Notes under the pieces: model-generated | The model's input: only the letters and a program-made list of their open reading frames with translations | Databases searched by the model: none | Told to the model about the DNA's origin: nothing | Position numbers and translations under genes: made by a program | In this document: piece after piece, positions 30,615 through 40,834 of the stretch | How the letters are laid out: the number at the start of each line of letters is the position of its first letter | Position numbering within the stretch: position 1 is the first letter of the stretch | Origin: Linnemannia schmuckeri | Lineage: Eukaryota; Mortierellomycota; Mortierellomycetes; Mortierellales; Mortierellaceae | Reading direction: 5' to 3' | Assembly: GCA_029449235.1 (NCBI GenBank) | Contig: JANATG010000001.1 | Span: forward strand, 682,001-746,000 | Length of the DNA: 64,000 nt

Positions 30615-31094
30615 AAAGCCCAAGAAAGGCATTCGATAGTGAAAGGAGCTACACACCAAACTCTTCCAAGAGCCATCCACCAGTCGCAGTCCGGTCCACA
30701 ACCTGGCTCTGCGCAACAATTGCCGCTGCTCCTCACAGCTTCAATAGAAGAAAATAAAACTAAACACGAAGAAAAGGAATTCTTCCCATCCTCTCCATTA
30801 ATGACAATCTCCTCCTTCCCAACAAACTATCCAGCAACCGCTCATCGGCCGCGCATGGATCCATGGACGCTCCAGGGCAGCGCCCAGGTAAAAGTAAGGC
30901 GTAATTAATTTTTTTTTTTTTTTCGTACGCAATTTTATTTCTTCAGTGAAAAGCCCGAGAAAGGCATTCGATAGTGAAAGGAGCTACATACCAAACTCTT
31001 CCAAGAGCCATCCACCAGTCGCAGTCCGGTCCACAACCTGGCTCTGCGCAACAATTGCCGCTGCTCCTCACAGCTTCAATAGAAGAAAATAAAA

Positions 31095-34000
31095 CTAAAC
31101 ACGAAGAAAAGGAATTCTTCCCATCCTCTCCATTAATGACAATCTCCTCCTTCCCAACAAACTATCCAGCAACCGCTCATCGGCCGCGCGTGGATCCATG
31201 GACGCTCCAGGGCAGCGCCCATTCTCATGTGTGGCTAGCGAAGCGCCACACGGGCAAAAACCATCTTGCGTGATGTAGCCGTATCCCTGACTCCAGTCAC
31301 CTCGAGGACCTGTGTACTTGGAGGTCTTGTTCTTGAGGGAGATGCCTTGTGTCTGCTCCCACGCGATCGTCGCGGAGCACCGAGGCTTCCATATCAACTC
31401 CGAAGCCTGCGCCTCCAGGTAGCCAACAAACCTATGCAAAACTGTCTTGGCGATGGACTGTGGGGTCCGGAAAACCGCGGACCATTCAGTTAACATACTC
31501 TTGGGGGTGATACCGCGAAGGAGGTCCGAGACACTCCACTTGGGATTCTCATCACGATCGGGAGCAGGACTACCGCTGTGCACGGCTCGAGCTCCACCGA
31601 TAGAAGAGAATCCTTGAACATGTTCCGCATCCGAGGGCGACTGCCAGTGTATGGGGACCGGCCTTGGCATCTGGCGTCCATGGGCAATCGCACGATCATA
31701 TTCACGCTTCCTGGCTGCGTTGTAGCTGTTTGTTGCCTGTACACCCCACCCATCAATCCTATCCATGGCCTCCTTCCAGATTGTAGTGGTGGTTTCTGCA
31801 GCAAGGGGACAATTCCAGACATGTTTGTTGTCCTCCTCTTCAAGCTCGCATCGTCGGCACAGGCAGGTCGAATAAAGGTCCGGTTTGCGTGCTTGCATAG
31901 AGTTTAAAGTGGGCAACATGCCATGCAGCTTCTTGATGTGATGTGTACGTTGGCGAGAGTCCTTGCTGTTGCTGTAGAATGTAAAGACGGCTCGCCTATT
32001 ATGAACATGGGCCAGGGTCGATCGCCACTCCACGTCCTCGATGTCTGGGATCGCCCTCTTGACTCGCCTCTGTGCTGTCCAGGCCTGATGGTGCCGAATT
32101 GTCGTTTGTTGTTTGAGCAGCTGCCGAAGATCAATCTCCACAAGCCCACCGTAACAATATGCAAAGTTCCTAATGTCCGTCTGTTGCGCCAGATCCACCA
32201 CTACGGGTACTGTGTCGCTCTGTGCAGCCTCCTTTGCCGCCTGGTCTGCAAGCTCATTCCCATGTACATTGCTATGTCCCTTTATCCACTCCACCTCAAC
32301 CCCGCCTGGCCGAGTTTCCACAATCTGCCAGAGTACCGCCCAAATACCAGCGTATGTGCTCCTGAACCGCTTCCTGGGCAGAACATTCCGACGATTCTTT
32401 ACTAGTCGGCGGTACTGGTCTACCACTGACTGGTTATCAAGGCGAACTATAATGTCCTGCTCCGGAGGTGCTGCCAGAATTGCAGCTAGAAGACCCAGAA
32501 GTTCGGCCTTGGCCGAGGAGGCATGTCCGTCCGTTCGTCCTTGAATCGTGAGAGGATTGTCCTGAGAGGGGTCGACAGCTCCAAAAGCCTGAGAGACATT
32601 CTTCATTCCAGAGTTCAAAAGGGATCCGTCCGAATACAGAATGCGTGGCGTGGTGTTGTTAACCGGTGTGTCCTGTATGACACGCATGGAAGCCGCTTCT
32701 GTTAGTGACATGCAAAGAGGTCCAATGTGCAAAGTGGGTAATCCTGGTGCAGAAGGTGGTTGGACTCGATAACACTCCTGTAACGGAAAACTAGCAGTGG
32801 TGTCGAAGGTTGGTTTGTTGCGAGGCTTTGTTCCCTTAAATTGAGGCAGTGTTTCCTTCAGACGAGAGACGACAGAGCGATGTTGCCGGCGAAGTACTTC
32901 AGAATCCTGTTTCTGTTGCAGTTTCTTGGCTTGAAGGGATTCCTGGAGATTAGAGCTTACTGCTGCCTTGACCAGCCTGGTTTCCAGGTCCGCTCGAAGA
33001 TCGCTTAGACGGCGGGTGCGGTACTCACTGATGGCCTCGGTGGCTCGGCGGCGGATCTCCACGGCAATGGTCTTGCGACGGCTGGAAAGAGACTGGCTGC
33101 GTGCTGTGGCATTGGCAGCCTCTTTATCGATTGTCAACAGCATGATGGCTAGGTCTTGTGGTCTCTTGGCAAGCTGTTTCCGATATCGAGCTCTGAGCGC
33201 GGTATACTTTGTGGAGTCCATTGTTTGTTGTCTCTTGGTATCGCTGGCAATGCGACGGATCTCGGCATTGAACTCGGCTGCGGGGCGAAGGAGACGTTCT
33301 CTGCAAGCATTGTCCAAAGTGGTGACTGCCCGTTCAAAGATAGGGTCGGTTGCATCGGGTGGGAGAGGTAAGAGAGCGTGAAGAGATGGTGGAGTGGGAG
33401 ATGATGTTGGTGTGGGGAGTGCTGGTGTGTTGGGTGGAGTGTCTGTGCTTTGATAAAGGGATGCAGGTGGACCAAACTGAACAGAGCTCGAGACTGGATC
33501 AGGGGCGACGACAAGTGGCAAGGCCGAAGGCAGTGACAATGATGGAAGTGTGGGTGAAGGCGAAGGAATAGGTGACTGAGGAGAAGAGGGTAAAGATAAA
33601 GTTGGTGGAGGAAGATTGAGAGAAGGAGGTGGTGGAGGAGGGAGGAGAGGGGGAAGAGTAGAATCAAAAAGAAAAGAAGAGATTGGTGTTGAAAAAAGAT
33701 CAAAAGGAGAAAAAGTAGAAAAGGAAGTAAGTGGCAACAAAGAAAGGGAGGTAAGAGAAAGGAATGTCGTAGGGGCGTCAGAGGGAGAAAAAGAAGGAGG
33801 AAGGGGTGGTGACAACGAAGGGACAAGAGAAGAAGATGGAACAAAAGAAGAGACGGAAACTGGAAGAATAGAAGAAGAAGAAGAAGAAGATGAAGAAAAG
33901 GAAGAAGACAAAGACGAAGAAGAAGAAGAAGAAGAAGAAGAAGAAGAAGAAGAAGAAGAAGAAGAAGAAGAAGAAGAAGAAGAAGAAGAAAGAACAAGTG

Positions 34001-37000
34001 GTTGATCAATTATAGTAAAAGAAGAAACATCAAAAATAAAGGAAGGATCAGAAGTGAAAGGTACGCCCAAGCGGGGTACTGATTGCAACAAAGATAACAA
34101 GGGATCAGTTTCAATAGTCAAAGTAGAAGTAACAAATGGCTCACAAGACAAGGCAGGACCAATATCCGACTCAGCGGCAGCGGGAAAGGAAATAGAAGAA
34201 AGTGACAAAGAAGAAGACGTCGACGAAGAAGGAAACAAAAGCGAAGCAGAAGCGTAAAAAGAATCATAAAAGGACAATGAAGAAAGAAAAGACGAAGAAG
34301 AAGAACCGGAGCATGTCCCTTGCAGGCAACACTCCTTACCCCACGCCCTCTTATCACTCACAAAACCTGCCTTGTCAATCTCACTCCCACGCTCATCTGA
34401 GCTGTTGATTGCGCGTGTGGTTTTTGTTTTGGTCTGGGCTGCAAATGAGAATTTTCCCTTGTCTTTTTTTGCCCTTTGCTTTTTTTCGCCCAAGGATGTG
34501 TCCAGGTATAAAAACCCCCTGTTTTCGCGCTGGACCTTTTTTCCTTTTGTTTTTTCTTTATACACACCCTCGAGTCCACTCACCTCCTCACCTCCATTCC
34601 TTTTGTCACCGCTTCCTTCACCAACATCGACACCTCCACTACCCTCAGCAACATCAGATGGAGCAATGGTTGCAAAGGGAGAGGGGCATACCTGCAGGGA
34701 ATCAGCAGCCTCACCACGGTCAGGTGTGGGCGCTGCGGTGACTCTGTCGTCAGCGGGAACATGGGCCAGGGAGATGATAGCCGCTTCTCTCTGTTGCCCT
34801 CGACGACGTTCCAAGGCTCGGTTAATCAGCTTTTCATCCTCGGAGGAATCATCGTCTTCGTATTGCAGCAGAGGACTTGAGGTCGCCACTAAAGAGTCCT
34901 CCTCGACAGGCGAAGGTACCGAAGCGGCTGCTGTCGTCGCTTTACCATCATCTATTTCGATAACGACCGCAGCAGTAGTAGCAGCTGTTGGGGGTAGCGA
35001 GACGACTTTCACCAGCTCTTTGAACCAGCGGTGGACAGGGCCTTTCAGCTTGTGCCGTGCACGGAGGTCTTGCCAGGATGCCAGGGATTGGCCATCGTCA
35101 GTCAACACATCGTCCAAAGTGACGACTCCGTCCAGAAGGAGTTGATGGGCGATTTTAGGATACACATCCGGGGGGAGTACGAAACCGATGAATCGAGTGG
35201 TGTTGACAGGGATCCCGGGCGGCTGAAAGGTGATGCCCCTTTCAACCATGAGACGACAGACATGCCCAAGGAGGTTATATCGACTGAACTGGGCACCGAT
35301 GGCTGGGATAAGAAAGGGGGAGACCGTAAGACGACACTCAGCCTGATGGGCCATTGCTCGATTCGCCAACACCATTCCCAGCAGATCGTGGTCATTGAGG
35401 CGAAGGTGCGCGGTAGACACTTGCTCCTCCGTTAGGGCGTCACCGAGGTCTCGCAGGCCGTACAGCCGACGGTGAAACAAGATACTGGTTGGCGAACCAT
35501 GGGGCAGACCCACCTTCTGACGGACAACGCTCGAATACTGGCCAACGATGGTCTTTATCTCGCGGGGGCTAAGGATTGTCACCGCCAACCGGTATAGAAT
35601 CCGTGGCAGCAGGACGTTGTTGAAGATGTAGATGCACTGCTTGTCGGTAACAGCCTTGCGCGAAAGAATCTGACACATCTTTGACACTTCCTCCTTGACT
35701 AGCTGCCGTGTGTGAGCGCCTTTGCCATCGGCGGAGAACCACACTCCCAGGACCCTGGCAGCAGTGGCAGGAGGTAGAGCGGTCACCGTGTCCGCACCGA
35801 GCCTAATTGAGGGATCAGCACAGGTAGAGTTGACCACGATCAGTTCTGATTTTTTTGGGTTGATCTCAATACCATGCAATGCAAAGAAACTCATCGCCCT
35901 GTTTGTGATCTCTTGTAAATTAGCCTTGGATGGAGCAATCCATTGCGTGTCGTCCATGAACGCGAGGCAGGCGATCTTGAGTGGCGTGTCAGGGTGCATG
36001 AACTCGAAGGTGGGGATCTTGTGAAAGGCCCGTAGGTCGGCCCTGTTGACCATTGGGTAGCCGAGATTGGACTGCCACACCTGGGCAAGCAGGACCTCGT
36101 AGACGATGCGCCAGAGAAGGGGACTCTCGACTCCTCCCTGATCTAGGCCACAGCGGGGGTTGTATGCTTCTGTAAGGCCATATGCGGTAATGATCCGGTT
36201 GGTCTTAGTCGCGGCGACATAGAGACACAATTCAATGAACTTGTTCGGGATCTTGAGATGTCGCAGGCCCAATTCCAACATCCCACCTCGTTGACACGAC
36301 ACAGAGTCGAAACACCGCCTCATATCCTGCAGCAAGACCCAGACCTCCTTCTTATACTCTCGGGCGTCCTCGAGGACCGAGTTCAGGATGTGTATCGGGT
36401 CTTTGGTCATTGTTCCTTTAAGCACCGAGAAGTTGGGTCCGCGGAATATGGAGTGACGAGACAGCACCATGGTGAGTCGATTTACCATGATGGAAAAGAA
36501 AATCTTCCTACCATGTTCCAATAGAGTGATAGGGCGCACCTCGCTAATCTTTCCCGACCACACCGGTCCTTTTGGTATGCAATAGATCACACCTTTCAAC
36601 CAGTCCTCCGGCATTACCCCTTGCACAAAGCACGCCTGCACCAGGACTACAAACAATGCTTGTGCCAGAGGTCCCAGTCGTTTCAAGAGGTCTCCAGACA
36701 CCTTCGAATGGCCGGGTGCCTTACCCAATGGTGCCGCCGCTATCGCTGCACAAACTTCCTCATAATCCGGCACCACCATCACCGAGTCGTACCACTCTGA
36801 GCAAACATCCTCCCTCGGTTGGTAAGCAGCCCTCCATTCATCACTCAAAGGTTGCGTTGGTCGTTCCTTGTGGAATGTATCGCAAAAATATTGACGTACT
36901 CGTGCTTTGATCTCGTCGGGGTCGTCAATAACATAGGTGACAGGAGGTCCGTTCCGTGCGGCACCAGGATTGACAGGATCAGCTTCAACAACAAGGTGGT

Positions 37001-38549
37001 CAAGATTTACGCGTCCCTCTGAGATGTCAAGGATGCCGCGGATCGTCTGCCTTGTATGCGTCTGGAATCGAAGGTCGCGATTCTCAATGTGGGTATTGAT
37101 AATATCCTGTTTGTTGGCAGCATAGTATTCCTGATGGTCCAGTCTCCCCTGTCGCCAAGGCCTTTGCACCTCCCTGATCCATCCATCCCATGCCATGGTC
37201 GATGCCTCCATGTCCGGAACGCTGCTCAGCCCCAGTTGTGGTCCGTTTGCTCGGTGCCAGTCGACAAACCGTCTGTGTACGCTCTCCTTGGTCACCCCTT
37301 CGGGTAGCTGCTGTAGAATGAACACTGTGCGGGCGGACGAGATTATACCGCCAAGTTCCTGGATCTTGATAAGAAGAAGCCCTTCGCCTTCAGGAGGGGG
37401 GGGACGGCCACCAGTGCGCGCGCTAGGGAGGTGTGCGAACGCAGATGATATGATGGTTTCACGGAGCAGCTCCCAAGCCGCATTCAAAGGAAACCCCCGC
37501 AAGTCATCCTCTGAAAACGGTTTCATTGTCGGTCCGGGGCGGAAAGCGGCAGGGAATTGAGGGACGTCTTCCAGGCGGCCGTAGACGTCAAGACAACGAT
37601 CGACCTGCTCCGTAAAGGACTCCCAAGCCTCATTGTCTGCATCTTCCAGTAGGAGCTTCTTGTCTTTTGGCCGCTGTGCGGCCAGATTTGCTTGGTTTGC
37701 AGGCCGGATAAGCGAGTGGAGATCGAACGTTGCCAGGAACATGGAGTGGTCGCTGCTTTCGAACTCGTCGGGCTCATGGATGTTGGTGTGGAGCAGGTAC
37801 GACGCCAGACCTGAAGATGCCCAAATCAAATCTATACGGCTTGTGTCTATTTGATCTGAACGATGAAATGTAAACAGAGGAGTAGTAGGGTGCAAGGAAC
37901 GGAAAGTATCAACAAAACAACGTCCCAACAACCATGGATACAAGCTTAGCTCTGGGGTTGAGGTCGTTCTGGTAGCGGAGTTGCGATCAATAGCAGGATT
38001 GACAACGCCATTGAAGTCGCCCATCAGCAGAACATGAGCGCCATTTGCTCTATGTTTGTCGATATGAGTGGTAACCCAGTAGTGGAGTTGTTGAAAATCT
38101 GAGGCGTATGTGTTGGAGCCTTTGGGAGGAAAATAGCAGTTGATGACTGCCAGCTGGAAGCCGTGTTTGAAACCGAACAGGGCTCCAATGCCACGTCCAT
38201 TCTGATCGGAGAATGTTGTTGTCAGGTATGTTGCCCATGTTTTGTGGATGAGGATGCCTACGCCCTTTCCATTGAAGTGTGTTGTAGTATGGTTCCAGAG
38301 ACCGGTATAAAGGTTGCTGCATCGACGGTGAAGAAGGTGTTTGTTTTTATCGGCTTGAATTTTTGTTTCCTGCACGCCAAGAATACTAATATTGAGTTGA
38401 TTGGCGCGTTGCGTTAAATAATTGAAATAGTTGTCCCTGTTGCCGCCGCGGACGTTGAACGTTGCCACTGTAAAAGTGTGGAAAGGGTCGTGAAAAGTGC
38501 TGGGGTCGAAACGTCCAGAAATGTATGTTGGTGTTGGTGTGTTTGACAT
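31095..38549 (-). CDS. LINE ORF2: endonuclease, reverse transcriptase, RNase H
   Basis: 2484 codons, about twice the usual size. An APE-type endonuclease covers about 25-290 ('TFNVRGG', 'GVQETKI', 'GDFNGVVNPAIDRN', 'SSDHSMF'). RT covers about 590-930 ('RPITLLEHGRKIF', 'LLQDMRRCFDSVS', 'GLDQGGVESPLLW', catalytic 'FMDD' near 865). A Ser/Pro-rich linker of about 500 residues (about 1200-1720) includes a serine homopolymer. A coiled-coil-prone stretch (about 1740-1905) precedes RNase H (about 1970-2105: 'YSDGS', 'AELLGLLAA', 'RLDNQSVVD', 'NELADQAA'; acidic residues present). A Cys/His motif (C-x-C-x2-C ... H-x3-C near 2230) and a C-terminal 'CPCGASLATH' Cys/His motif follow. It would nick DNA and copy element RNA at the target. 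Confidence 0.92.
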   Translation of the reverse strand: MSNTPTPTYISGRFDPSTFHDPFHTFTVATFNVRGGNRDNYFNYLTQRANQLNISILGVQETKIQADKNKHLLHRRCSNLYTGLWNHTTTHFNGKGVGILIHKTWATYLTTTFSDQNGRGIGALFGFKHGFQLAVINCYFPPKGSNTYASDFQQLHYWVTTHIDKHRANGAHVLLMGDFNGVVNPAIDRNSATRTTSTPELSLYPWLLGRCFVDTFRSLHPTTPLFTFHRSDQIDTSRIDLIWASSGLASYLLHTNIHEPDEFESSDHSMFLATFDLHSLIRPANQANLAAQRPKDKKLLLEDADNEAWESFTEQVDRCLDVYGRLEDVPQFPAAFRPGPTMKPFSEDDLRGFPLNAAWELLRETIISSAFAHLPSARTGGRPPPPEGEGLLLIKIQELGGIISSARTVFILQQLPEGVTKESVHRRFVDWHRANGPQLGLSSVPDMEASTMAWDGWIREVQRPWRQGRLDHQEYYAANKQDIINTHIENRDLRFQTHTRQTIRGILDISEGRVNLDHLVVEADPVNPGAARNGPPVTYVIDDPDEIKARVRQYFCDTFHKERPTQPLSDEWRAAYQPREDVCSEWYDSVMVVPDYEEVCAAIAAAPLGKAPGHSKVSGDLLKRLGPLAQALFVVLVQACFVQGVMPEDWLKGVIYCIPKGPVWSGKISEVRPITLLEHGRKIFFSIMVNRLTMVLSRHSIFRGPNFSVLKGTMTKDPIHILNSVLEDAREYKKEVWVLLQDMRRCFDSVSCQRGGMLELGLRHLKIPNKFIELCLYVAATKTNRIITAYGLTEAYNPRCGLDQGGVESPLLWRIVYEVLLAQVWQSNLGYPMVNRADLRAFHKIPTFEFMHPDTPLKIACLAFMDDTQWIAPSKANLQEITNRAMSFFALHGIEINPKKSELIVVNSTCADPSIRLGADTVTALPPATAARVLGVWFSADGKGAHTRQLVKEEVSKMCQILSRKAVTDKQCIYIFNNVLLPRILYRLAVTILSPREIKTIVGQYSSVVRQKVGLPHGSPTSILFHRRLYGLRDLGDALTEEQVSTAHLRLNDHDLLGMVLANRAMAHQAECRLTVSPFLIPAIGAQFSRYNLLGHVCRLMVERGITFQPPGIPVNTTRFIGFVLPPDVYPKIAHQLLLDGVVTLDDVLTDDGQSLASWQDLRARHKLKGPVHRWFKELVKVVSLPPTAATTAAVVIEIDDGKATTAAASVPSPVEEDSLVATSSPLLQYEDDDSSEDEKLINRALERRRGQQREAAIISLAHVPADDRVTAAPTPDRGEAADSLQVCPSPFATIAPSDVAEGSGGVDVGEGSGDKRNGGEEVSGLEGVYKEKTKGKKVQRENRGFLYLDTSLGEKKQRAKKDKGKFSFAAQTKTKTTRAINSSDERGSEIDKAGFVSDKRAWGKECCLQGTCSGSSSSSFLSSLSFYDSFYASASLLFPSSSTSSSLSLSSISFPAAAESDIGPALSCEPFVTSTLTIETDPLLSLLQSVPRLGVPFTSDPSFIFDVSSFTIIDQPLVLSSSSSSSSSSSSSSSSSSSSSSSSSSLSSSFSSSSSSSSSILPVSVSSFVPSSSLVPSLSPPLPPSFSPSDAPTTFLSLTSLSLLPLTSFSTFSPFDLFSTPISSFLFDSTLPPLLPPPPPPSLNLPPPTLSLPSSPQSPIPSPSPTLPSLSLPSALPLVVAPDPVSSSVQFGPPASLYQSTDTPPNTPALPTPTSSPTPPSLHALLPLPPDATDPIFERAVTTLDNACRERLLRPAAEFNAEIRRIASDTKRQQTMDSTKYTALRARYRKQLAKRPQDLAIMLLTIDKEAANATARSQSLSSRRKTIAVEIRRRATEAISEYRTRRLSDLRADLETRLVKAAVSSNLQESLQAKKLQQKQDSEVLRRQHRSVVSRLKETLPQFKGTKPRNKPTFDTTASFPLQECYRVQPPSAPGLPTLHIGPLCMSLTEAASMRVIQDTPVNNTTPRILYSDGSLLNSGMKNVSQAFGAVDPSQDNPLTIQGRTDGHASSAKAELLGLLAAILAAPPEQDIIVRLDNQSVVDQYRRLVKNRRNVLPRKRFRSTYAGIWAVLWQIVETRPGGVEVEWIKGHSNVHGNELADQAAKEAAQSDTVPVVVDLAQQTDIRNFAYCYGGLVEIDLRQLLKQQTTIRHHQAWTAQRRVKRAIPDIEDVEWRSTLAHVHNRRAVFTFYSNSKDSRQRTHHIKKLHGMLPTLNSMQARKPDLYSTCLCRRCELEEEDNKHVWNCPLAAETTTTIWKEAMDRIDGWGVQATNSYNAARKREYDRAIAHGRQMPRPVPIHWQSPSDAEHVQGFSSIGGARAVHSGSPAPDRDENPKWSVSDLLRGITPKSMLTEWSAVFRTPQSIAKTVLHRFVGYLEAQASELIWKPRCSATIAWEQTQGISLKNKTSKYTGPRGDWSQGYGYITQDGFCPCGASLATHENGRCPGASMDPRAADERLLDSLLGRRRLSLMERMGRIPFLRV
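33896..33990. repeat. GAA triplet tract encoding poly-Ser in LINE ORF2
   Basis: About 30 GAA/AGA units on the plus strand, read as TCT serine codons in ORF2. It could vary in length by slippage without breaking the frame. Confidence 0.9.
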
Positions 38550-38551
38550 TA
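38547..38551 (-). promoter_or_regulatory. ORF1/ORF2 TAATG stop-start overlap
   Basis: The ORF1 stop TAA (38551-38549) shares its last A with the ORF2 ATG (38549-38547). The same UAAUG arrangement drives ORF2 translation by termination-reinitiation in the insect LINE SART1 (established). Here the mechanism is inferred. Confidence 0.8.
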
Positions 38552-40834
38552 CAGCTCCTGGTCGCTTTGGGAGTCCTGGGTGTTGTCGTCAGTGTTGGTG
38601 CCGGCATTGTGGTGGATATGTGGTGTTGCGCTGCCATAGTGCTCAACTTCTCCATACTCGGCAACCTCCTGTGTATTAAGGGCAGCAAAGTTGTTGTTTG
38701 GGCTGTATACTTGCCGAGCAGTGTTTTGAGCTCCTATCATCTGTTGGAAACGTAAAAAGGACGCCTCTTGTTGTGCAAGTCGTGCTTCGAGTTGCTGAAT
38801 TTGGGCCTGCAAAGCAGTGTTGGTTGTTGTCAAGGCGTTGTTGGCCTCCTCGAGGATGTTGATGCGTTGTTGATTGAGCTGATGGTATGGCATTGGTACG
38901 TCAGAAGCGGCCTCCTGTTGATTACGCCCCGGGACTGCCTTGCCTTTATGGTCCTGTGGGGTTTTGTGTCTTCTAGTGAGTTCGCTCTCGCCTCGCTCCA
39001 CCCCATGTTTTGCATTAACAATTTCACCAGTTGAGTGGACGCGTTGGTTGAGGACACAGTAAGGTGCCGGTCCTGCGGGTGGTGTGTTCGGTCGCCTCTG
39101 CACTCCCGAGGTTGTTACTTCCTGCGGGCTATGAGGGGAAGCAGCTGGAGACTGTGTTGGTGGGAGAGAATCGGGGACGAATTCTTGGGTAGGTGCTTCT
39201 GGAAGCTCGATGTCTTCCTTTTCCATTGCCGAGGTTGATGTTGATGTTCCATGGATGTTGATAGGCTGTGATTCCGTCCCTTTGAGCCACGTTTTGAGCT
39301 GGTCGAACCCTGCCTGCAATGCGGTACGAATCTCAGCACGCATATTGTCGCGGATGTTGGCAAGCTCGTCCTTCTGCTGTTGTTTCATTTTGGCCACTTG
39401 ATCGTCAAAGTACTTTATCCAGTCCATAGGAATGTTTAAAGGGGCACTTGAAGCGTTTGCAACCGCAGAACGTGCCGCAGAACGTGCCGCAGGTGTGATA
39501 GACGTGGCAGCAGCGGGGGTTATGCCTGGAGAAGTATCAACACAAGCCTGGGGGGTGGGTGTGCCGATGATAATTGGGTTGGATGCGACTGAACCTCGGT
39601 TTCTGACCGTACCTGCGACGGACGAGTAACTCTTAGTCGGGGATGTGCGAGCCGACGACGACAGCTTTTTTGCAGGCGTAGGAGTGCCGGTATTGGGAAC
39701 CTGGGTGAATGGGCGAGTGCCTGAGGATTGGGATTGAGTACGGGCCTTGATAGTGCTGATATTGGAACGGCGTTCGACGGAGGCTGAGATGTTGACCGAC
39801 TTGACTGGGCACTCATTGACAAAGTGGGCCGGATCTCCACAATGACGGCAAGTTGGTTGACTACTTGAAACCCAGCATGTTTTGTGGTTGCCAATTTTGA
39901 CTGGTACCTTTATCGCGGTTTGCTGTTGATCAGCAGTTGCGAACAAAATAAATGCCTCGGGTTGACGTTTGTTGCTATAGATGTTACGGGGCATTACAAT
40001 GGAATGGAATGGGATGGCAGCTGCGTTGGGGTCCTCGGGGTCCGGGTGTGCAAAGAGACGTGCAATCTCGACGGGATTGATGCCAATAGGCAAGTGAGCA
40101 AGCTTCATGGTGAGGAGATTGTTATGATGGACAGGCTGGTTTCCCAACCAGGTCACCGTGGCAATGTCGTCTCGCACCTGCATGTATGTTGTGTGTTGGG
40201 CTTTAAGCGTCTCGATGGTTGTGGCAGACACATAAATAACCGTAGCAGTGATCATAGTAGCCTTGGCATTGAATGATGTACGGACTGATTCGATCGCTCC
40301 ATACTTGCTCAATGCAGCTTCAATCTGGTCAGCTGTTGTGTCGAATGAGAGGGACATGATTTTGAGCATGCGCCCTTGTTGTGCAGCCTGGGCTTCAGGG
40401 GTGTAGATTGCAAAACGAGTGACGTTGCCTGTGTTGTCCTTGCTTCCATGCTTGCAAGCAGCTTCCGCTTCGTGCAATGTATAAACCTGGAAGATGAGGA
40501 ACTTCTCCTGGGCCCCGGTGGCGGAGGGCAGAGTTTCGATGGCAAATGATTTGGGCTTGACGGTGGCCACCTTTTTAAGGGTGCCGATGGTCCAGTTGGC
40601 CATCGCAGTCAGGGAAGCGCCGTCATCAAAGCAAGAGACAGGGAATTGAAGCCAGTAGGTTGTCTTGGAGCGGGTGACAACCACAAACTCTGGTTCAATC
40701 CCAGCCTGGGCAGCAGCGACAGAGTTGTCGAACTCCTGAGTCGAAAGCTCTGGGGATGCTACTTCAATACCGTCCATGTTCCTTTCCTCGTTAGGATCGG
40801 GATGGTACGGCACAGGGCCGTGGTTGTTGGGCAT
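38549..40834 (-). CDS. LINE ORF1: RNA-binding protein with RRM-like and CCHC motifs
   Basis: 761 codons. Two RRM-like units are visible in the N-terminal half: 'LKIMSLSFDTTADQIEAALS' (about 155-230), and a second starting 'KLAHLPIGINPVEIARLF' (about 245-320). A canonical zinc knuckle C-x2-C-x4-H-x4-C follows ('CRHCGDPAHFVNEC', about 330-345). The middle is Ser/Thr/Pro-rich and disordered. A coiled coil ('ILEEANNALTTTNTALQAQI' onward, about 660-710) probably mediates multimerisation. The layout fits the 'type I' ORF1 of I/Tad-like LINEs, an RNA chaperone that coats element RNA. The ATG at 40834 is the first in frame after a 200-bp leader. Confidence 0.88.
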   Translation of the reverse strand: MPNNHGPVPYHPDPNEERNMDGIEVASPELSTQEFDNSVAAAQAGIEPEFVVVTRSKTTYWLQFPVSCFDDGASLTAMANWTIGTLKKVATVKPKSFAIETLPSATGAQEKFLIFQVYTLHEAEAACKHGSKDNTGNVTRFAIYTPEAQAAQQGRMLKIMSLSFDTTADQIEAALSKYGAIESVRTSFNAKATMITATVIYVSATTIETLKAQHTTYMQVRDDIATVTWLGNQPVHHNNLLTMKLAHLPIGINPVEIARLFAHPDPEDPNAAAIPFHSIVMPRNIYSNKRQPEAFILFATADQQQTAIKVPVKIGNHKTCWVSSSQPTCRHCGDPAHFVNECPVKSVNISASVERRSNISTIKARTQSQSSGTRPFTQVPNTGTPTPAKKLSSSARTSPTKSYSSVAGTVRNRGSVASNPIIIGTPTPQACVDTSPGITPAAATSITPAARSAARSAVANASSAPLNIPMDWIKYFDDQVAKMKQQQKDELANIRDNMRAEIRTALQAGFDQLKTWLKGTESQPINIHGTSTSTSAMEKEDIELPEAPTQEFVPDSLPPTQSPAASPHSPQEVTTSGVQRRPNTPPAGPAPYCVLNQRVHSTGEIVNAKHGVERGESELTRRHKTPQDHKGKAVPGRNQQEAASDVPMPYHQLNQQRINILEEANNALTTTNTALQAQIQQLEARLAQQEASFLRFQQMIGAQNTARQVYSPNNNFAALNTQEVAEYGEVEHYGSATPHIHHNAGTNTDDNTQDSQSDQEL

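Larger units (their letters stand above)
25328..30886 (-). mobile_element. 5'-truncated LINE copy (313 bp) split by the gypsy element
   Basis: Its two parts, 25328-25373 and 30620-30886, join into one copy of the LINE 3' end. Flanking TSDs are GGTAAAAGTAAGGCGTA at 25311-25327 and 30887-30903. It differs from the adjacent full-length LINE at only about three visible positions, so it is a young copy of that family. The gypsy element sits inside it. Confidence 0.85.

Noticed and set aside
33616..34257. Glu/Lys-rich frames on the plus strand inside the LINE
   Set aside because: They are the complement of the Ser-rich linker of LINE ORF2; the GAA repeat keeps every frame open.
34372..35145. 257-codon plus-strand frame
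   Set aside because: It is antisense to LINE ORF2, which is intact and carries catalytic motifs.
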